The notes under the pieces: generated by a model
What the model was told of the DNA's origin: nothing
Seen by the model: only the letters and a program-made list of their open reading frames with translations
Databases searched by the model: none
Shown: piece by piece, positions 14,408 through 17,547 of the stretch
Numbering within the stretch: position 1 is the first letter of the stretch
Layout: every line of letters begins with the position of its first letter
Source of the DNA: an uncultured Lachnospiraceae bacterium
GTDB lineage: Bacteria; Bacillota; Clostridia; Lachnospirales; Lachnospiraceae
Length of the DNA: 17,547 bases
Assembly (NCBI GenBank): GCA_902796375.1
Contig: CADBOW010000221.1
Coordinates: 1 to 17,547 of the forward strand
Reading direction: 5' to 3'
Position numbers and translations under genes: made by a program

Positions 14408-15760
14408 CTAGATGATCTCCAATGCCTCCCGTATCGTCGATACATAAACCAGTTCCACGGACAGATCCGGTATCCTGGTCGCCTTACATGCCTTCGGAAG
14501 GATGACCCGCTTATACCCCAGTTTATCGGCCTCCTTCACCCGTTGCAGAATACTCTGTACCCCGCGGATCTCTCCTGCCAGTCCCACCTCTCCGATGATC
14601 ACCGTATCGTCTCCCACCGGACGATTCCGGAAGCTGGAGGCGATGGCACAGATGATACCCAGGTCCGAGGCAGGATCATTTACCCGAAGTCCCCCTGCGA
14701 TACTCACATAGCAGTCGCAGCCGGACAGATTGATCCCTCCGCGTTTCTCCAGAACCGCGATCAGAAGATTCACCCGGTTATAATCCACGCCCACAGAGGT
14801 ACGGCGGGGCATATTCAGATTCGAATCACTGATCAGTGCCTGAAGCTCCAGCAGTACCGCCCGGGTTCCTTCCATGGAACTGATCACCACGGACCCCGGC
14901 GCCTCCACCGGCCGTCCCGTAAGGAACATCTGAGACGGATTGGTCACCTCCTCCAGGCCGGTTTCCGTCATATTGAAGACCCCGATCTCATTGGTGGAGC
15001 CGAAGCGGTTCTTCACCGCCCGGAGCATCCGGAAGCCGGAATTATCATCTCCCTCAAAATACAGTACGCAGTCCACCATATGCTCCAGCGTCCTGGGGCC
15101 TGCCACAGTTCCCTCCTTTGTCACGTGCCCCACGATGAATATAGCCACATTCAGCCGCTTGGCGATCTGCATCAGACGGCTGGTCACCTCCCGCACCTGC
15201 GTCACGCTGCCGGGGACATTGTCCAGCTCCGACACAAACATGGTCTGGATCGAGTCGATCACCACCACATCTGCTGTGGATTTCTCGATGGCATGCTCCG
15301 CATTCTCCAGATCTCCGTCCGACAGGAGAAGGATCTTCTCATCATAGGCTCCCAGTCGTACTCCCCGCATTTTAATCTGGGACAGAGACTCCTCTCCCGA
15401 GACATAGAGCACCTTCTCATCATCCGCCACCAGGGCTTTACACATTTCCAGAAGCAGCGTGGATTTTCCGATGCCCGGGTCACCGCCCACCAGAACCAGG
15501 GATCCCCGTACGATCCCGCCGCCCAGTACCCGGTCCAGCTCCCCGATATTTGTAAACATCCGGCTCTCCTGTGCGGAGGTCACCTCCGTAATGCTTACCG
15601 CCTCCTGCTTCTCTCCGGAGACAGCGGTTCCGGACTTCTTACTGACTGTGATCTTCTCCTCCGCAAAGGTATTCCACTGTCGGCATCCCGGGCACTGTCC
15701 CATCCATTTTGCCGATTCATAACCGCATTCCTTACAGAAGTATACCTTCTTCTCCTTCAT
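14408..15760 (-). CDS. radA: DNA repair protein RadA
   Basis: RadA is a RecA-like, DnaB-type branch migration helicase for recombination intermediates. From the ATG at 15760 it has 450 residues: an N-terminal zinc finger (C9, C12, C23, C26), the ATPase with Walker A GGDPGIGKST (92-101) and a Walker B-like VVVIDSIQT (165-173), the RadA-specific KNRFG (250-254), and a C-terminal Lon-protease-like domain (about 285-450). The ATG is chosen because GGAGG lies 7 bases upstream; an in-frame TTG at 15778 lies before that site and would add six residues with no ribosome binding site. It sits between the palindrome at 15787-15824 and the ABC-F leader. clpC-radA proximity is common in Firmicutes. Confidence 0.97.
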   Translation of the reverse strand: MKEKKVYFCKECGYESAKWMGQCPGCRQWNTFAEEKITVSKKSGTAVSGEKQEAVSITEVTSAQESRMFTNIGELDRVLGGGIVRGSLVLVGGDPGIGKSTLLLEMCKALVADDEKVLYVSGEESLSQIKMRGVRLGAYDEKILLLSDGDLENAEHAIEKSTADVVVIDSIQTMFVSELDNVPGSVTQVREVTSRLMQIAKRLNVAIFIVGHVTKEGTVAGPRTLEHMVDCVLYFEGDDNSGFRMLRAVKNRFGSTNEIGVFNMTETGLEEVTNPSQMFLTGRPVEAPGSVVISSMEGTRAVLLELQALISDSNLNMPRRTSVGVDYNRVNLLIAVLEKRGGINLSGCDCYVSIAGGLRVNDPASDLGIICAIASSFRNRPVGDDTVIIGEVGLAGEIRGVQSILQRVKEADKLGYKRVILPKACKATRIPDLSVELVYVSTIREALEII

Positions 15761-15786
15761 ACCAAGTCCTCCGAACAAGTGACAAA

Positions 15787-15824
15787 CGGAGACGGTCCCC
15801 CACCTTAGTGAGGAACCGTCCCCG
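15787..15824 (-). repeat. Long GC-rich extragenic palindrome (REP-like; possible terminator or attenuator)
   Basis: The minus-strand transcript can form a 17-bp stem with three G-U pairs closed by a 4-base loop, within the 78-base gap between the small conserved gene and radA. In the plus-strand transcript the same three positions would be A-C mismatches, so it is a better structure in the direction of the genes. The U-run after it is weak (TTTGTC). GGGGACGGTTCC with nearby TTTGTCAC resembles short repeated extragenic palindromes I know from many Firmicutes, so it may be one copy of a dispersed repeat. The radA ribosome binding site begins about 10 bases after it. Confidence 0.65.
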
Positions 15825-15838
15825 GATCATATCAGTTT

Positions 15839-16258
15839 CTATTCGTCCACTTTTTCGATTACGACACTGATCTTATCTGTCTCCTCCAACGGTGCGGACA
15901 GGATCAGCTTTCCACCCAGGTTCGTCTTCATCTTATCCACATAGACATCATTAATATATATTTTGTATTCCTGCTCCGGCTCCAGCTCCAGTGTTACCTG
16001 AGCATCCTTATTTCCTTCTACCGTAAATTCGATCCGCTCTGCATTTGCGCGGAATTCATGAACTACAGTTCCAGGAACAGACTCATAAACAAATGATCCG
16101 TTCTTCTCCAGCTTTGTGATCTCATTGAATGTCTTGATCTTGTAGCTGTCTCCCATGTAAAGGAAACCATCCTTCTTCGTCTTGGCTGCCAGCTCATAGT
16201 TTCCAAAGCTGAGGGAGCCGTTTTCTTCTTCGCGGATCAGTTCTTCGATTACTGCCAT
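15839..16258 (-). CDS. Small conserved protein of unknown function, beta-rich
   Basis: A 139-residue soluble, acidic protein without cysteine, signal peptide or membrane segment. Alternating hydrophobic and polar residues suggest mostly beta strands, with a C-terminal half (about 80-139) resembling a small Ig- or carbohydrate-module-like fold (VTLELEPEQEYKIYIND, then NLGGKLILS). I recall similar Lachnospiraceae proteins carrying the automatic name 'endosialidase', but no catalytic domain of that kind is visible, so I do not adopt it. It has an excellent AGGAGG 9 bases before ATG, a TATAAT promoter box and a dyad upstream, so it is probably well expressed. It lies between clpC and radA. Confidence 0.75.
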   Translation of the reverse strand: MAVIEELIREEENGSLSFGNYELAAKTKKDGFLYMGDSYKIKTFNEITKLEKNGSFVYESVPGTVVHEFRANAERIEFTVEGNKDAQVTLELEPEQEYKIYINDVYVDKMKTNLGGKLILSAPLEETDKISVVIEKVDE

Positions 16259-16298
16259 CCCCTTATTCCTCCTCGTTGTACCTTTCGTTTATTACAGA

Positions 16299-16313
16299 TG
16301 ACCGAACCGGTCA
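16299..16313 (-). promoter_or_regulatory. Perfect dyad TGACCG-N3-CGGTCA at the predicted transcription start
   Basis: A perfect 6-bp inverted repeat with a 3-base spacer lies 5-20 bases downstream of the TATAAT box, so it covers the predicted first transcribed bases. This is a typical place for a repressor operator, and the RNA could also fold as a small 5' hairpin. The binding protein, if any, is unknown. Confidence 0.4.
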
Positions 16314-16318
16314 TACCC

Positions 16319-16347
16319 ATTATAATCTATCCTCGTGGTTTTTTCCA
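16319..16347 (-). promoter_or_regulatory. Putative promoter of the small conserved gene
   Basis: A consensus TATAAT (16319-16324) lies in the 98-base gap after clpC, with a weak TGGAAA box 17 bases further upstream (16342-16347). The -35 box overlaps a GTGG / CCAC inverted repeat with an A6 loop that could be the remnant of a clpC terminator but lacks a U-run. The -10 box is convincing, the -35 box is not. Confidence 0.5.
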
Positions 16348-16356
16348 CAGGATTCC

Positions 16357-17547
16357 TTATTTTTTGTTCTTTCCTTTTTTTGAAAATGTAACCTTGTCCT
16401 GTTTCACGCTGACAGAGATCTTATCTCCCCTTTTGATCTGTCCCTGAAGGATCTCCTCTGCCAGAGGATCCTCAACCCAGGTCTGGATCGCCCTGCGAAG
16501 CGGCCGTGCACCGTATTTTCTGTCATAGCCCTTCTCGTAAATGAACTTCCGGAGTGATTTCCCGTAGGTCAGTCGGATCTCCAGCTGGGAAGCGGCACGT
16601 TTCGTCAACTCCTTCAGCATCAGATCCGTGATCTCATGGATATTCTCCTCGCTCAGCATATGGAAGACGATGGTCTCATCGATCCGGTTCAGGAACTCCG
16701 GCCGGAACAGCTGTTTCACCTCTTCCATAACCCGGTCCTTCATTTCCTTATGATCACGTTCCGCCGTATCCTCCGCCGTTACAAAGCCCAGAGTCTTCGG
16801 ATCCACGATCCGCTGTGCTCCTGCATTGGATGTCATGATGATGATGGTATTCTTAAAATTGATGCTCCGTCCCTGTGCATCCGTGATCCGTCCGTCATCC
16901 AGCACCTGAAGCAGGATATTGAACACATCCGGATGTGCCTTCTCGATCTCATCAAAGAGCAGCACCGAATAGGGTTTCTTACGTACCTGTTCCGACAGCT
17001 GACCGCCCTCGTCATAGCCCACATAGCCCGGAGGAGATCCGATCATCTTCGATACGCTGTGCTTCTCCATATATTCCGACATATCCACCCGGATGATGCT
17101 GTTCTCATCACCGAAGAGCGCCTCTGCCAGAGCCTTTGACAGCTCCGTCTTGCCGACGCCTGTGGGCCCCAGGAAGAAAAATGTCCCGATGGGGCGTTTC
17201 GGATCCTTCAGTCCCACTCTGCCCCTTCGTATCGCCCGGGCCACTGCAGTGACCGCCTCATCCTGTCCCACAACCCGTTCATGCAGAACCTTTTCCAGCT
17301 TCAGCAGACGCTCCTGCTCTGTCTGAGTCAGTCTGGACACCGGTATCTTCGTCCAGAGAGAGACTACATCCGCTATATCCGTTTCACCGATGGACGGTTC
17401 CTCCTTCCGAAGCTCCTTCTCCCGGTGATCCGCTTCCTTCTTCAGATGCTCCTTCTCCTTCCGGAGCTCCTTCTGAATCCGAAGGGCTGCATCCATATCG
17501 CCCTTCTGCAGTGCCTCTTCCAGTTTCTGATTCAGATTCCGGATCCC
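16357..17547 (-). CDS. clpC: ATP-dependent Clp protease ATP-binding subunit ClpC, C-terminal part (cut by the window edge)
   Basis: The frame is open from the right edge for 396 codons to TAA at 16357. It starts in the helical linker (LEEALQKGDMDAALRIQKEL, UVR-like), followed by the complete second AAA+ domain: Walker A GPTGVGKTE, the pore-loop GYVGYDEGG, Walker B VLLFDEIEKAH, sensor 1 TSNAG, the arginine finger region FRPEFLNRIDE and the D2-small domain with GARPLRRAIQ. An LGF tripeptide in the loop after TSNAGAQRIVDPKT fits the ClpP-docking loop, so it should act with ClpP to unfold and degrade proteins. The lysine-rich end (KKGKNKK) is normal for loosely conserved C-termini. The N-terminal and first AAA+ domains are outside the window. 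Confidence 0.95.
   Translation of the reverse strand, partial: GIRNLNQKLEEALQKGDMDAALRIQKELRKEKEHLKKEADHREKELRKEEPSIGETDIADVVSLWTKIPVSRLTQTEQERLLKLEKVLHERVVGQDEAVTAVARAIRRGRVGLKDPKRPIGTFFFLGPTGVGKTELSKALAEALFGDENSIIRVDMSEYMEKHSVSKMIGSPPGYVGYDEGGQLSEQVRKKPYSVLLFDEIEKAHPDVFNILLQVLDDGRITDAQGRSINFKNTIIIMTSNAGAQRIVDPKTLGFVTAEDTAERDHKEMKDRVMEEVKQLFRPEFLNRIDETIVFHMLSEENIHEITDLMLKELTKRAASQLEIRLTYGKSLRKFIYEKGYDRKYGARPLRRAIQTWVEDPLAEEILQGQIKRGDKISVSVKQDKVTFSKKGKNKK

Noticed and set aside
15761..15778. An earlier radA start at TTG 15778
   Set aside because: The good GGAGG site lies inside this extension and serves the ATG at 15760; RadA proteins normally begin at the MKEKK-like segment.
16314..16347. 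An intrinsic terminator after clpC at the GTGG / CCAC inverted repeat
   Set aside because: The stem is short and no U-run follows; the region is better explained as promoter sequence.

Overview
The window reads as a stretch of chromosome from an anaerobic Firmicute, most likely Lachnospiraceae. I infer this from the clostridial Rnf gene order (C, D, G, E, A, B), the apbE / NusG-II-domain / Gx trio beside it, clpC near radA, and strong AGGAGG-type ribosome binding sites. No rRNA, tRNA, IS element, phage gene or CRISPR array was seen. Every gene I accept lies on the minus strand, so transcription runs right to left. The long plus-strand open frames are shadows. The largest non-coding gap is about 190 bases.

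Right part (17547 to about 12400), in transcription order: the C-terminal part of clpC (running off the right edge); a promoter with a perfect dyad at its start site; a small conserved protein of unknown function; a long GC-rich extragenic palindrome; radA; a 13-codon leader ORF with an excellent ribosome binding site whose stop overlaps the next start; and an ABC-F ATPase gene. The ABC-F gene is followed after 11 bases by apbE, then the NusG-II-domain gene and the Gx gene, which overlap one another.

Middle (10375 to 4676): a recognisable promoter (TTGCAC, 17 bases, TAAAAT) precedes the Rnf operon. rnfC, a fused rnfD-rnfG, rnfE with a long repetitive C-terminal tail, rnfA and rnfB encode an ion-pumping ferredoxin:NAD+ oxidoreductase. 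ApbE attaches FMN to RnfD and RnfG type proteins, so the apbE / NusG-II / Gx block immediately upstream is best read as a maturation or accessory set for Rnf.

Left part (4641 to 577): nrdR, a YigZ/IMPACT protein, a NUDIX hydrolase and a large two-receiver c-di-GMP protein follow rnfB with gaps of only 12 to 34 bases and no obvious terminator. The likely transcription unit therefore runs from rnfC to the hairpin terminator at 528-551. Beyond it, with its own promoter, begins an FtsX-like ABC transporter permease that runs off the left edge.

The most unusual points are the RnfD-RnfG fusion, the RnfE tail with four cysteines and Lys/Ala/Glu repeats, the leader peptide in front of the ABC-F gene, and the duplicated-receiver c-di-GMP protein with a second, degenerate GGDEF domain. 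I do not see a wholly new system. The novelty, if any, lies in these variations on known ones.
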